Assembly (NCBI GenBank): GCA_914767715.1
Contig: OU612066.1
Span: forward strand, 19,442,283 to 19,506,282
DNA length: 64,000 nucleotides
Direction of reading: 5' to 3'
Source of the DNA: Membranipora membranacea
Lineage: Eukaryota > Bryozoa > Gymnolaemata > Cheilostomatida > Membraniporidae
Below are positions 12,901-24,700 of this stretch, piece by piece. Numbering within the stretch: the first letter of the stretch is position 1; the number at the start of each line of letters is the position of its first letter. Under the pieces are notes generated by a model. That model was not told where the DNA came from and did no database searches. It saw only the letters and a list, made by a program, of their open reading frames with translations. The position numbers and the translations under genes were made by a program.

Positions 12901-15900
12901 TTGCACTCTTTATCCACTGCACCTAATGTCATGCTTTCACAATGGTGCAGAGTTAAGTCAGTTATCCAAAAGTAAATTTGTCATTGTTAGTCAAATATAC
13001 AAATGCTCACTTTGGAACCCCAATTGTGGAAGCTTAGAAGGTATCTATTAGCGGAATGAAATGTCTCGGTATCCAAACTGTCACGTTACTTCTTACTTAC
13101 TTTTGACAGAATACAGAGTTAGCTAACCTAGAGACAGATATACCTCATATATTAACAACAGTAGAATCTCTAACTGATGATGACATAGACGCTGTGATGG
13201 CTAAACTCAAACATCAACTCGCTACAAGGGAGAAGAAAGTCAGCGACGAGAACAGACGTCAGATACAGGTCTGTTACCTGTGCCTTTCTTGAGGTTCATA
13301 CTGCTCCGTTTTGATAAAAAACACAATTTTTTGGAATATGTTATACACCGAAGGTGCTGTGAGATAGAACAATCAGCTCTAGATGATTCCCTAAAAGCAC
13401 TCGAACCGTTGACTTGACTGATAGCAAACATGCTGACAGATCTCATCACCATCTCAACATTTAAATCAGGCCAATCGAAACACATAGAAATATATTTCCT
13501 GGCTTTTACTATTAAATTTATATGTATGTAACTGTAACGTAACAACAACTCGCTATACTGTCCATATAGTACTATTTGACCTTGGTTATGTGTAAGATCA
13601 GCTTGTCTGCACAAGCTCCACCAAACAAAACCCGTCAAGACAGGCTACTGCCAGACATTCTATGGCTCAGAGTTATGCTCCTCTGAAAAAACAGGGAAAT
13701 TTTCCACCATAGCGATATGCTGAAACCTTTAGGACGATGTTCAAATGAGTAAGAGATTTTCCCCTTCAAATAAAGATAATATTTATTTACTCTTGATATA
13801 GGCGATGGAAGAGAGGCTGGCAAGAAGAAGAGAGCTGGCTGAGCAGAATCGTCTGAGGAAACAAGCGCTGGAGGACGCAGTCAAAGCTAAAGTTAACCAG
13901 CATAGTAGTAATCTCGATATTCTGGTCAAGAAGGATGCCGTCTCATCTAAACAAAAAGATGAGCTGTTAGATGGCTATGAGAAAGCGCTCTGGCAAGTGC
14001 ATAACAACAAAGAGGAAGGTATGTTAAGATGTATAATACATTATTACTACTATTTTTTCTAATGAAAACAGTACAAATCACAATATAAAACTTTATTGGA
14101 TGGTTTTTATTGTTCAAGGATGCGTGTCAGCTGTCAGACACAAAGTGGGTTTGACAGCTTTTCATTTCTGCCCTGAATTGATAAAATAACGAAATCAATC
14201 TTGTCTCTGCAGAGCGAACTGAGAAAGAGAAAATATTGAGTGAGAAGCTAGCCAAGAAGAGGAGAGTTCGCCTTAAAAAGCTTCAGGCTCAGCATAAGAA
14301 ATCCAAAGATGATCTAGAGACTAAGGTTAAGGACACAACTAATACCCAAGATCTACAAGTAAGAAGATTAAACGGTTTATAAACCTGTTGAGTCGATGAA
14401 TGAATTTCACCATGTTATGTCAGAATGCAGTTAGATCAAGTTTAATCCAATTGCCTCCATTCCAGTTGCTCCCTTCCCTCCCACCCTCCCTGCAGCGTGA
14501 CCAGTGGATTGGAAGCAACTCCGAATGTAGGCAAATTGACCAAACTGTTCTGCATACAATTTTTCGCAATGAGTATGGGTGACTCCAAACCTACATTGTC
14601 ACAGTCTTAACTCTCCGATTTCTAGTTTAACACACATTCTAATGCTATTTACAGGCTCTGGACGATTTACTCAAACACCAGCATGAGGAGATGGAGCAGA
14701 CAATTACTGACTTAGATAACGAGGAGGCTAAACAGCTCAATCAGCTAGTAGACTCAGTACAGTCTGACTTTGGAGAGCAGTGTACTGAAGTGGATGAGAA
14801 ACTGGCGGAGGACCTGGCAACCCAGGCTCAGGTTGATGAGGCTGACGTACAAAGAATACTCAAACTGCATAAGGCTGAGATGAGGGAGTTTGAAAGTAAG
14901 TTTGAATTGTTGACGCTCAGTCATAACCATACACTTTCTGCAAAATCAGTTTTAGGAAAAGGATCTGTGAGACTAGCTTCTAGTCCAATGTAAAAAAGTA
15001 ATTTATAAACTTATTATAAAACTTATTACAGTGCTAGATGATCGCCACTCTAGTCTTGGCTCTCATTCATGGACCACACCGCTGCGTTTTCTATTATTTT
15101 TGAAACAATTTTATCAATTATAATTTAGTTATTGCAGAAACCTCATACAAAAAAATCATTCAATAATCGATTCAATCCTTGAATGATGTAATTGATCATA
15201 TTCTTTTCACGATGATGTAGCTTTTCAGACTGTTATATGAATTGAAAATATCTTGGAAGAGAACAGCTATATCTGACTGAAACTATCATAGTTATTTTTA
15301 ATTTACTCTAATTATAAACTTGTAGAAAACCTCAATAAATAAATAGATCTTTAATCGTGATAGAAATTTAAATAAATCCCTTATAAATACTTGCTGCTAA
15401 GCACACCCCCGGCAGATAATTTGTGTAGAAATCAGTCAATGCTGAGAAAAAAACATCAACTTGAATTCCATAATTTAACAATAATCATTAATCACAGGAA
15501 ACAGAGCTAATGAGCAGAAAAATATGGAGGCAAAGTTACAGGAGAAGCTGGCTCTGAGAAGGAAGAAGAGAGAGGAGAGTGAGAAAGAGGACCAGATGGC
15601 ATTCCAGGTACTCAAAAATCAGCAGGAGGAGATGATCCAAAAAGTTATATCGTCACAAGCAGATCTTACTGAGGAGTAAGTACTGTGCTCTTTTAGACTC
15701 ATATATATAAAGCATTTTTTTGCCAAACAGTGTCAATGTTAAAGCCTTGAGCTGTTTGTTGTGCCACTGACGGTTGGTGTTAGCTGTTAGAAGTGAGTGG
15801 TAACTGGTAGGAACTGAGCACTCACAAAGAAATATAGAGGCAGGGGGAATGTTTAAAAAACAGTTCTCACTCGATTCTATCACCTTTTGACCAGATATCA

Positions 15901-18900
15901 ATCATGGTATCGATCATCGTATCATACTTTTACAGACCTATATTAGTCTGTAATGTTAAATTAGTGATAGATAAAATGCAAAAAAAAATTCGACCTGCAA
16001 AGTACTCACAAAGTCGGTAGCGTACTGCATGCCCACATTTAGACTAATAACTGTTCATATATACCATGTTGAATGTATACACTCCTGATCTGAATATCTG
16101 TCAGCCTTTACACAATGTGACTACAGTTTTGTAATGAATATTGATGTATCTTTGCTACAAACACTCAATCGAGGCTGTTTTTATATTTTACAGATTTTTA
16201 CATCTTATAAAAGTGAAATTTTTATTGTAGTGCTGCTGCCAGGATAATGACGGAACACAAGAGAAACATGGAGAACGTGAATAACCAGCTGTCTATCAGT
16301 AAACTTAGACAAGAAAAACAGTAAGATATAAAAATCTCAGTTTGCTCGAGCCACAATGCTTAAAAGAGGACACTGTTATTGCTGAATAATGTATTTTTAG
16401 TTTGTATGTCTTGTTGGGTTTCAAATGAACATTTTATCTTCTAGTTTTGAGGTAAACTTGTAAAGTGGAGGAACCTAGGCCGCATTGCTCCCATCAAAGT
16501 TCACTATAAGGTTCCTAAGCATATATATACTTTTATTGTCACTTGTCAGCAACAATTCATTATTACATGTGCTTGGCTGTCCATTCTAATAGGTTAGAAG
16601 AGAGGCTGGCACAGAGACGTGCCCGTCTTGCTGAGAAACAACAAACCCAACAGGCTCTCAGTCAAGCTTCAGACAAGCAGTCAGCTAAAGAACAAGAAAA
16701 ACTACAAAAAGAAGTGGAAGATGAGAAGAAGCAGATTAAGATGGTAAATATACTCATACTGTTAGATATAAAGATAGAATCTATTGTATTTAATGTAGTA
16801 TGTATAGAACATGCGCCAATAATCTATTGACTTTGCTCAGAGCTAATAAATCTGCCTCACAACAAAAAGTGATTGTTTAGTTATGACAGTTCTTGAGGCA
16901 AATAATAGTAGCACCAGAAACCATAAAAAAGAATGAATATGTAACTTTAGCCTTAGCCTAACTTTAGTTTGAAACTGAAAAATGCACTACTACCACTTCC
17001 CTAGCCCTGTTCACACGGCCACGGGTTTTGGTTTTTTTGGTACAAAACCAAAAAAACCAAAACCCGTGGCCGTGTGAACAGGGCTACCACTTCCCGATTA
17101 TTACATCTTATAATAATGTTTTAAACTATCACTAGGATCATGCAGCAGCTATCAAAGTGCTACGACAAAGGTTAGCTGAAGAGACTCAGCAGGCGTTGGC
17201 AGCACAAGAGCAGCAGATAAGCCTGCTCATTGGTCAGCTAGAAGTAGGTCAAGCAAGAAGGCGTAACATCATACAGAAGCAAGACAAGCTCATCAACGAA
17301 CTTGAAAATCAGCTGTCCAACAAGGTAAAATGCGTGAAAAATAGATCTCCACAAATTTCCAAAAAAATAAGCTTTTACATAAAAATAATAAATGACCTAA
17401 GCTCCCTAAAATCCCACTGTTTGGCGTCTTTTTGGTTCAGTTGTTTGTCGATTGTAAATTAAACTTGCAATCACCTCATACCTTTCAATCTAATTGTCAT
17501 ATTATAATGTATATGTAGCGGTTGATGGGTTGTATTTTGTACTCATATATCAAGACTGTTTTTTTTTTCTCTGTGTATATAATACATCTCCTAACTTACT
17601 ATCCATATTCTGTTTACAGGCACTGGTAAATATCTGCCTAAATTTCAAACCTTGTTTCTGTAGCTTGAAGGGTTTTGGGCTTGTAATTTAGCACAACTCA
17701 TATTTCTTTCGTCTATTGGGGCCAATGGTTGGATTTGGGTCTTTCAAATATGATTCCTTTTTTCCAAAGGTTTGCGATCGATCGGGTAGCCAATGATTTT
17801 TCTGATGTTGTCAGCTTTCATAAATTTTAGTTTTCTCTCCTTATTCAAATTTCCTGATCTAATAACCTCCATAGTTAGAATTCCCATTGTTTGTAAATAT
17901 AAACAGTTATTGACACTATGTACAAAGTGAACAGAGAATGAAGTTATTGCAGCTCGCAGTGCATGATGATCAATTGTATTATGATCATGATCATATTGAT
18001 AACATGCAAAACTCTTTCCAATGACATTTGTTTCCATTTGTCTGAAGGTTGGAGAAAACCCAATAGGTTTCAACACCACAAACGAACTAATGCAGAAGCA
18101 CTATGGGCAGCTGGAGGCTTTGAATAACACTTTACAGACAACCAAAGAGAGACAAGAGCAGGCTTTACAGGAAAGGATAGAACAGAAACGCTTACACCGA
18201 GAAGCGTAAGTGTCTCACTCGCTAATATGGATCAGTTAGTTGAGCCAAACTGTAATATCATGTTATTTCTTAGTTCCACGAGAAAATGTCACGTCAGTAT
18301 CATTGAATGCAAATAATACTTTTTATTATTAACATCCCAAACTAACGATTTGATTTGACTGCTTCTCAACGAGACAAGTTTAGCAGGGTTATATATATTT
18401 TGGTACACCTGGTAGCACCCTCAATTAACATGGTGATAACTAATTTAAGTTTAAGAAAGTTTTGAAATTTTCCCCTCACAATGACTCAAAGTAAAAGTTG
18501 TTACTTAGCTGAATTTATTTACAGAGTTTTCTACTTGCTGGTACCAAGAAGTGTGAGACAAATCTCAAATTTGCTACTGAAACGTCAGTCGCAGCTAGTC
18601 ACATGTAAAGAGAGTTGTCTCCTTTATGTCGAGGGAAGGATAACTCATGTATATGTAATCGAATAACTAATTATTTCTGTATCCATTGACAGAGAGATAC
18701 GTGAGCAGATGAAGATGGAGGCTCAGAAGGAGCTGGAAATTATGAGAGCAAGAGGTGCTGGGTAAGTTCAGAGCTAAAATCAGCAATGCATTTAGAAGTT
18801 TTCTGTAACCTTTTATACAAAACAGAGCATCTTCCATGGACATTAGACTGTTTGTTGCAGTTCTCATACATAATTGATCAGTTACCAAGGCCTCTGATGT

Positions 18901-21900
18901 GAACCTGACCACGATCGCTGTAAAACCTTGGTGCTGGGAATGCAACAACAACAATCACAACGAGTAACTTATGTCCAAGACTCCTCATGTTGGTGTAGTA
19001 AAACTCTCATTGTTATGTATCTTTTGCAGAGTGGCATCTAATATCCTGCTGGATATGATGTTACAGCAGAGACATGAGCGTGCCATGGAGGAGCTAGAAA
19101 AAGAAATGAAAATAGAATTACAGAGATCACGAGATCAAATGAATGCCGAGCTCAACGAGCAAATGATGGCCGCTCTTAGCGTAAGTACATATAGTAATCA
19201 AATGTAAGTTCCTTGATCGTAGCACAACTATACTGAGGTGTAAATGTTTAGACCATGTTTATAAATGCTATTGAAAAGTGCTGAATTCTTGTGTAGAGCA
19301 AGAAGAGCACTGATGTTATAAGATTGAACGATGATATGGAAGTGAAGGTTGTGCTAATAGCTATAGTCAGGCATAGGCTCAAATGGCCTGTCTTGACAAG
19401 CTTTGTCATACAGGATAGGACTCAAATATATTATGAATTTTTTTTATTGGTTTTTTATCCATCTTATTATGATAGTTTACTGTCCAACACATTGACTTTG
19501 ATCAGCTACATCAACACAAAGGAAGTACCATCTGATCCAAAGTATCTGTATCTGTGCATGATTTATCTCTACATTTTTATCGCCATGATTGTAAGCTGGC
19601 TGTAGTTAGTATCCTCTAAGGCTGCAGCATGATTAGCATGGATTCACAATAACATGATAAATAAATGTATGTACATTCTTATTTTGAAGGATGAAGGAAA
19701 AGACTTCATGGCTAACCTTGCAGCCAACAGCGAACTTACTAATGATGATCTTACAGATGCTATGAAAAATGCTGCCAAGAGTAAGTATTGTCTCAACGTA
19801 TATCCGCTAAGCAAGCAACAGAATATTGCCTGCAGGGGCCTAATGAGAAGGGGTTTGGTAATTATAGTGTAGATTTCTTTGAGAAATCTGTGAAGGCCAT
19901 GCATCAATATTGAGGCTGGTTGTGGTAGTTGGTTGCTGGTTGCCTTTGATTCTACCAATATTTTGAGGAAATACTGATGATCCAACTCCAATAAATTTGG
20001 AGAAATTAAGTTATTTATGATTTTTCTCCCCCTAAAACATTGATAGCATTGACTACTGAACTTCGCTCTGGTAAGCGTTCCCATATTTTGGTGTCATGTG
20101 TTTGCAGCAATCCAGGCGAATGATCAAACTGTCAAGAAACTGGCCAAAGAGATGAAAGTTCGAGTGAAGACAGCAAAAGGTGAACGCAGTCAGCAATCTC
20201 GATATGCTGATGACTACTAACTCCTGATTGGTGAAATCTAACAAACCCAGCATCACTTATGTCACTATAAGTATGTTCGTTGTCTATACATCATGCGGTG
20301 ATTTATTTTTATTCTGTTTGCTTGTGAGTGAATTTTGTCAGGGTATCCAACCTTTCGGTTGTAATAACAAATGTCTGCCATAAGTCAGATAACACTGATT
20401 TAGTTTGACCACAGTCAACATTCCATCTCATCAATGTGTGTTATCAATTATTTATCAAAAGATTGAAATCACCTTATTGTGTAAACATTAAACAAGCAAT
20501 AAATTTGCTACTATAATAGGCTTTGTAAGCAGATCTGTGACATGAATATAAGCAGTGATTCTAACAACACAATCACTATGGTTCCATGGGTCGATTTTGT
20601 GGTTCACTCCAATTTCGAATGGTTAGAATCCAGTGGATTCTAACCATTCCCATGATGGGAAAAACATGAAAAGAACCTGCCGCGGCCGCGGCGTTAAAAC
20701 CCTTTGAAGGCATTGTGTGCCAGCACACTAACCATTCAGCCACGACGCCAATTAGGTATTAAATTGAATAAACACGGTTTGGATATTCGCGTCCAAAAAG
20801 TCATTCGGCACAATCGGAATTTGACTTTAATGCCATTTCCATGGGGCAATTACTACCGAAATCCTTACATAATCGATCCATGGAACCATAGTGAATAAAA
20901 CTCCAGCAGGGAATGTACGCATAAAATCATTGAGCAAAAAAGGACAAGGCTAGCTGAGCCTTTTGTAGCTGCACTAATATTTGAAATAATTTTCTCAATC
21001 AAGGTCATTCAGCAGTTAGTCGACCAAAAAAATTCGATTGTTTGTTATAAATTTCTAATTCAAATATCAATACTAATAATTATCGCTTTGATTGGTTTGA
21101 CACAAGGTAAATTTTGGTTCTGTTTTGTGTAATAGTGTATGTGTAATGGTGTTATTATAATGTGTAATGTAAGCATAAAATCATTGAGAAAAAAGGACAA
21201 GGCTAGCTGAGCCTTTTGTAGCTGCACTAATATTTGAAATAATTTTCTCAATCAAGGTCATTCAGCAGTTAGTCGACAAAAAAAAATTTGAATGTTTGTT
21301 ATAAACTTCTAATTCAAATATTAATACTAATAATTATCGCTTTGATTGGTTTGACACAAGGTAAATTTTGGTTCTGTTTTGTGTAATAGTGTATGTGTAA
21401 TGGTGTTATTATATAATGTGTAATGGTTAGCACTCTCAACTTTATGGACCCCTGAAATCCACCTAAGCAATCATTAACTTGATTATGTGTGATTTTGCAA
21501 AGTTCGGCCTAAACATGTGGTTGAGTCGCGAACAAGTGGTTGCTCGTACTCTGAAAGTAAAAATGACCGCCTAAATTTCAATATTAAAACATATTATAAT
21601 TATGGGTAATGAGGATAAATATGACTGCAGTTATAAAATATTGGATTTTATCAAAAGGTGGCGCGACTAGTAATAAAATAACCGGTATACTCTGGCTAAA
21701 TGCTCGCCAGGACAGATCAATATATGAAGTGACAACTTCACCTTCAACAAGACAAGATTCACTTGATCCTCTGCAGGAAATTACAAATGGCAGACTCGCC
21801 AATAACAATGGAGCTTCAACAAAATTATAACCGATGATCAGTCGATATAACCAAGGACTTACCTTTGCCTTGAACTGGAGCTATAATAATTATTTTATCA

Positions 21901-24700
21901 AACAAATTTCAACCTTGAATTGACGGAGAGCTGCTCGCTCCCTTAGGCCGGAATGCAATAAGTGTAATTCTGAGTATTTCAGTAATATTGCCAAGTTCTT
22001 GATGTGAAGTAGACATTTATTTAATTATAATTATTCCATAAAAAATAATCTTAGAAAATTGCACATAACACAACCATCGTCAAGGCTGTTCAAAAATGAG
22101 CTTATGCTTGCATTTTCTGCAGCACTTTATATACACTATGGTTCCATGCTTCGATTTTGGTTCACTCCAATTTCGAATCCAGTGGATTCTAACCATTACC
22201 ATGATGGGAAAAACATGAAAAGAATCTGCCGCGGCCGGGTTCCCGGCCTCCCGCGTGTAATCCCTTTGAAGGCATTGTGTGCAAGCGCGCTAACCATTCA
22301 GCCACGCCGCCAATTAGGAAATAGGTCGAATAAACACGGTATGGATATTCGCGTCCAAAAAGTCATTCGTCACAATCGGAATTTGACTTTAATGCCGTTT
22401 CCATGGGGCGATTACTCCCGAAATCCTTACAAAATCGACACATGGAACCATAGTGATAGTCACAGCGATGAGGAGAGGCAGTTCATTCAATGAACTCCCT
22501 CTTCCTCAAGGAAGAGGGAGTTCATTGGTCACAGCAGGTATCGTTTCCTAATCCAACTAATAGGTCCGTTTAAATGTTGACATTATTGCAACATTTTCTT
22601 TGTTACCACTTACAATGGTCTTGTCATCTTTCTAGAGAGTTCTCCTACATTCCATTCAGGTGGAACTATTGTTACTCCTAAGATAGAGATCTTTCAACAT
22701 TACTGTTTTGTCCTCCAGATGTGCGGGCATTGATCGATCTTTCTATTATTTCTTTTCAACTTCGCTTAATAACTGAGATGAATAACCATTGAATGTTGAA
22801 ATGTCGAATGTTGAAAATGAGATGGAAATCTAAATCAAACATTTGAATATGTAAAATCTAAAACTCTAAAATATGCAAATCTATAATAATCTCAAGTAAA
22901 TTAGAAATAACAGCTAAAAGATGTAAAACATCATAATATAAAATTGCACATTAATGTATTAGTTATCGGTATTTACAGTTACAATAGGAGAAAATTTCTA
23001 GAGTAAAAACCTTTTCAAACATTGTTTAAAATCATTCAAAAGATCTTATGCTGTGTTGGCTTTTAATAAACACAGAAGAGAAGTAGGCCTATACTCAATC
23101 AGGATTTTTTCAATAGACATTATGAGTAGAGCATTAATTTGTATGAAATTTTCTAAATTGCATGATAAAAATCTAAGTAGGAGATTGGATTGCATTCAGT
23201 ACATCATTTATTCAGAAAATGTTAGAACAAAAACGAGGAAATTCAGATGACAGCCATAGTTCTATGTAAGCTTCTTTGTCAGAAACTGACCTTGTCAAAA
23301 AACCTGTCCTGCTTATTGTAACAGTGATTATAGTGCTGAAATCTAACCACATAATAGTCTAACATAGCTAGTGCAAGCAAAATGTAAATCTCTCTTACTG
23401 TAAATATCAGATTTATAAGATATTATATTATGACATCTAATACCTTTGAATAGGCAAACTGTTCAAATAGATATCACAGACAATCAAATAACAACCAACT
23501 TAACATTTCTCTAACAAAAACCAAGTTCGGAAGTAACTAGCATAACTAACAAATCAGCAAGGGTGATCACCCATAAGGCCACAATCTATAAGGCCACAAC
23601 TTAACAGGCCACAACCCATTAGGCCACTACCCTCAACCAAGGAGACTATGGTTCCATGCTTCGATTTTGTGGTCTAACCATAGACTCTAACTCCTTGCCT
23701 CAACACATTATACAATTGTAAGTTTCAGACTCAGACACTTAAAACAACAGATATAGCGGTGTTTATGGATAGATCCTGCTAAATGTGTTTCATGCTCCAG
23801 TTCAAAACCCTTTAACTTTAAGACATCGATGTAGAAGCAGCTCAAAAGGGTGTGCATCCATAGACTTAATAATAATAATATATAATACTATTAAGTCTAT
23901 GTGTGCATCTCAATTCTTAAACTAAAAACAAATGTATCCAAAGTTCATTGCTTTCTAATAACTGTTCCATTGTTATCTATATATGCAAAAATAAACGATT
24001 TGCTAGAATATTTCAACCAATCTGTGTTATGGCTACCATTCTTATTACAAGTACATAGCAGGCAATTAAGCAAACACTGATCATTTTGGTTAGGCTGGCT
24101 TAAAATTCATGACAAGTTATTTCAAGATTTTTCCAAGTGATAATACAATTATATTGGGAATCGATCAATGTCACAAATTTTATGGCCTTTTTTAAATCTT
24201 GGCAGAGTCATGATAATACAGAAATGTGGCGATGCACCATTCACCATTCATGACCTTGAGAATATGCAAAAAAGCATTTATTTCAATAGCTATTCATCCT
24301 AGCCTTGTCAAACCAAAAAAGTAGCATTGCGACAGGGCTATATTTATCCGACGAGGTACCTCCCATCCGACGAGGTACCTCCCATGATTTACTCTGTTGA
24401 CTTAAGTCTCTATGACTGTGTTGACTGAGCCATTATGTGAGTGTTTGAGTACACCAGCTGTAATATAATGCTTGTTGGGTTTGAATGAATTGAACACTAG
24501 GCTTGTCGGATACACATTTCTAATACACGCAATCTTATTTTCCAGCTAGTACCATAGAGAGACAGAAGTCTATACTAGGGGAGGAGAGAGTCAATGTTCT
24601 AGATGTGCACCGGACATCCAGAAATCTGATGAAACAGCTCAGACAACAACAGCATAGCTTAGTCAATGATGATGAGGCTGAACCAACAATCAGTCAATGA
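9917..24700 (+). CDS. EVC: EVC-like single-pass coiled-coil protein
   Basis: Nineteen exons join in phase: 9917-10093, 10546-10650, 10979-11197, 11878-12030, 12781-12870, 13110-13268, 13802-14018, 14213-14358, 14655-14895, 15498-15675, 16231-16320, 16593-16743, 17136-17324, 18048-18205, 18693-18761, 19030-19180, 19690-19780, 20108-20179, 24546-24700. This gives about 936 residues, near the size of vertebrate EVC. The ATG at 9917 is the first in its frame. A short N-terminus is followed by a glycine-rich transmembrane helix (about residues 29-50, GFAIAFVVGGIIGAVIAKF), a basic stop-transfer stretch, a low-complexity linker, and about 750 residues of Glu/Lys/Gln-rich coiled coil. The stretch SSKQKDELLDGYEKALW resembles the matching part of human EVC as I recall it. 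Vertebrate EVC sits at the ciliary base with EVC2 and tunes Smoothened output. Reading through the last donor instead gives a shorter C-terminus ending at 20220. Introns hold several MITEs. Confidence 0.7.
14432..14553. mobile_element. foldback MITE, copy A (EVC-like intron)
   Basis: Imperfect inverted arms begin TTAGATCAAGTTTAATCCAA and reappear in reverse at the right end (GCAAATTGACCAAACTGTTC). The same arm sequence is found near 25854 and 31680, which makes this a dispersed family. No clear target duplication remains here, so it is probably an old copy. Confidence 0.6.
17002..17086. mobile_element. 85-bp perfect palindromic foldback element
   Basis: Two perfectly complementary 40-bp arms (17002-17041 and 17047-17086), starting TAGCCCTGTTCACACGGCCA, are separated by only five bases. 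A 9-bp direct repeat, CCACTTCCC, flanks the element at 16993-17001 and 17087-17095. That is the mark of a transposition event. It lies in an intron of the EVC-like gene. TIRs starting TAG with a 9-bp duplication would fit a Mutator-like source; the family is inferred. Confidence 0.75.
20180..20220 (+). CDS. EVC: alternative short C-terminus of the EVC-like gene
   Basis: If the donor after 20179 (AAAG|GTGAAC) is not used, the frame continues for about 13 residues (ending YADDY) to a TAA at 20218-20220. An AATAAA at 20498-20503 sits about 280 bp downstream and could end such a transcript. Using the donor instead joins in phase to 24546-24700. Both ends are plausible; the sequence does not say which dominates. 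Confidence 0.5.
20498..20503 (+). terminator. candidate polyadenylation signal (AATAAA) for the short EVC-like transcript
   Basis: An exact AATAAA lies about 280 bp after the read-through stop at 20220 and upstream of the transposon-filled last intron. It would serve only the short isoform. Confidence 0.4.
20574..20893 (+). mobile_element. CACTA-type MITE, copy 1
   Basis: The 320-bp element has terminal inverted repeats CACTATGGTTCCATGG...CCATGGAACCATAGTG and a 3-bp AAT duplication on both sides (20571-20573, 20894-20896). TIRs starting CACTA with a 3-bp duplication are typical of the EnSpm/CACTA superfamily. An inner inverted repeat (GGTTAGAATCCA / TGGATTCTAACC) and a reverse-strand box A-like TGGCTGAATGGTTAG are present. 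There is no transposase frame. It lies in the last intron of the EVC-like gene. Confidence 0.75.
20919..21428. repeat. 254-bp direct tandem duplication
   Basis: A unit beginning GCATAAAATCATTGAG at 20919 recurs at 21173, with only scattered differences, through ATAATGTGTAATG near 21428. It has two copies with no spacer and lies in the last intron of the EVC-like gene. The close match between copies suggests a recent duplication. No coding frame is conserved. Confidence 0.75.
22134..22455 (+). mobile_element. CACTA-type MITE, copy 2
   Basis: A second copy in the same orientation as copy 1, with CACTATGG/CCATAGTG ends and an ATA duplication on both sides (22131-22133, 22456-22458). The reverse-strand tRNA-like box A is better preserved here (GGCGTGGCTGAATGGTTAGC). 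It is followed by a GC-rich palindrome, GGCCGGGAACCCGGCC. Small deletions relative to copy 1 show it is an independent insertion. Confidence 0.75.
22488..22527. repeat. 19-bp perfect hairpin
   Basis: Arms CAATGAACTCCCTCTTCCT (22488-22506) and its exact complement (22509-22527) are separated by two bases. It lies in the last intron of the EVC-like gene. The motif AATGAACTCCC also occurs near 28363 and 62615, so it may be part of a small dispersed family. Confidence 0.65.
23646..23677 (+). mobile_element. CACTA-type MITE terminal fragment
   Basis: About 30 bp match the end of the 320-bp MITE family (ACTATGGTTCCATGCTTCGA onward) and then stop abruptly. It is a solo terminus or deletion remnant. 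Confidence 0.5.
23867..23902. repeat. AT-rich inverted repeat
   Basis: ATAGACTTAATA and its complement flank an AT-rich loop. It lies in the last intron of the EVC-like gene. The same ATAGACTTAAT motif opens the longer inverted repeat near 55305. Confidence 0.45.
24348..24385. repeat. 19-bp tandem duplication
   Basis: TCCGACGAGGTACCTCCCA is present twice back to back, 150-200 bp upstream of the final exon of the EVC-like gene. Each unit contains the palindrome GAGGTACCTC. Confidence 0.7.
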
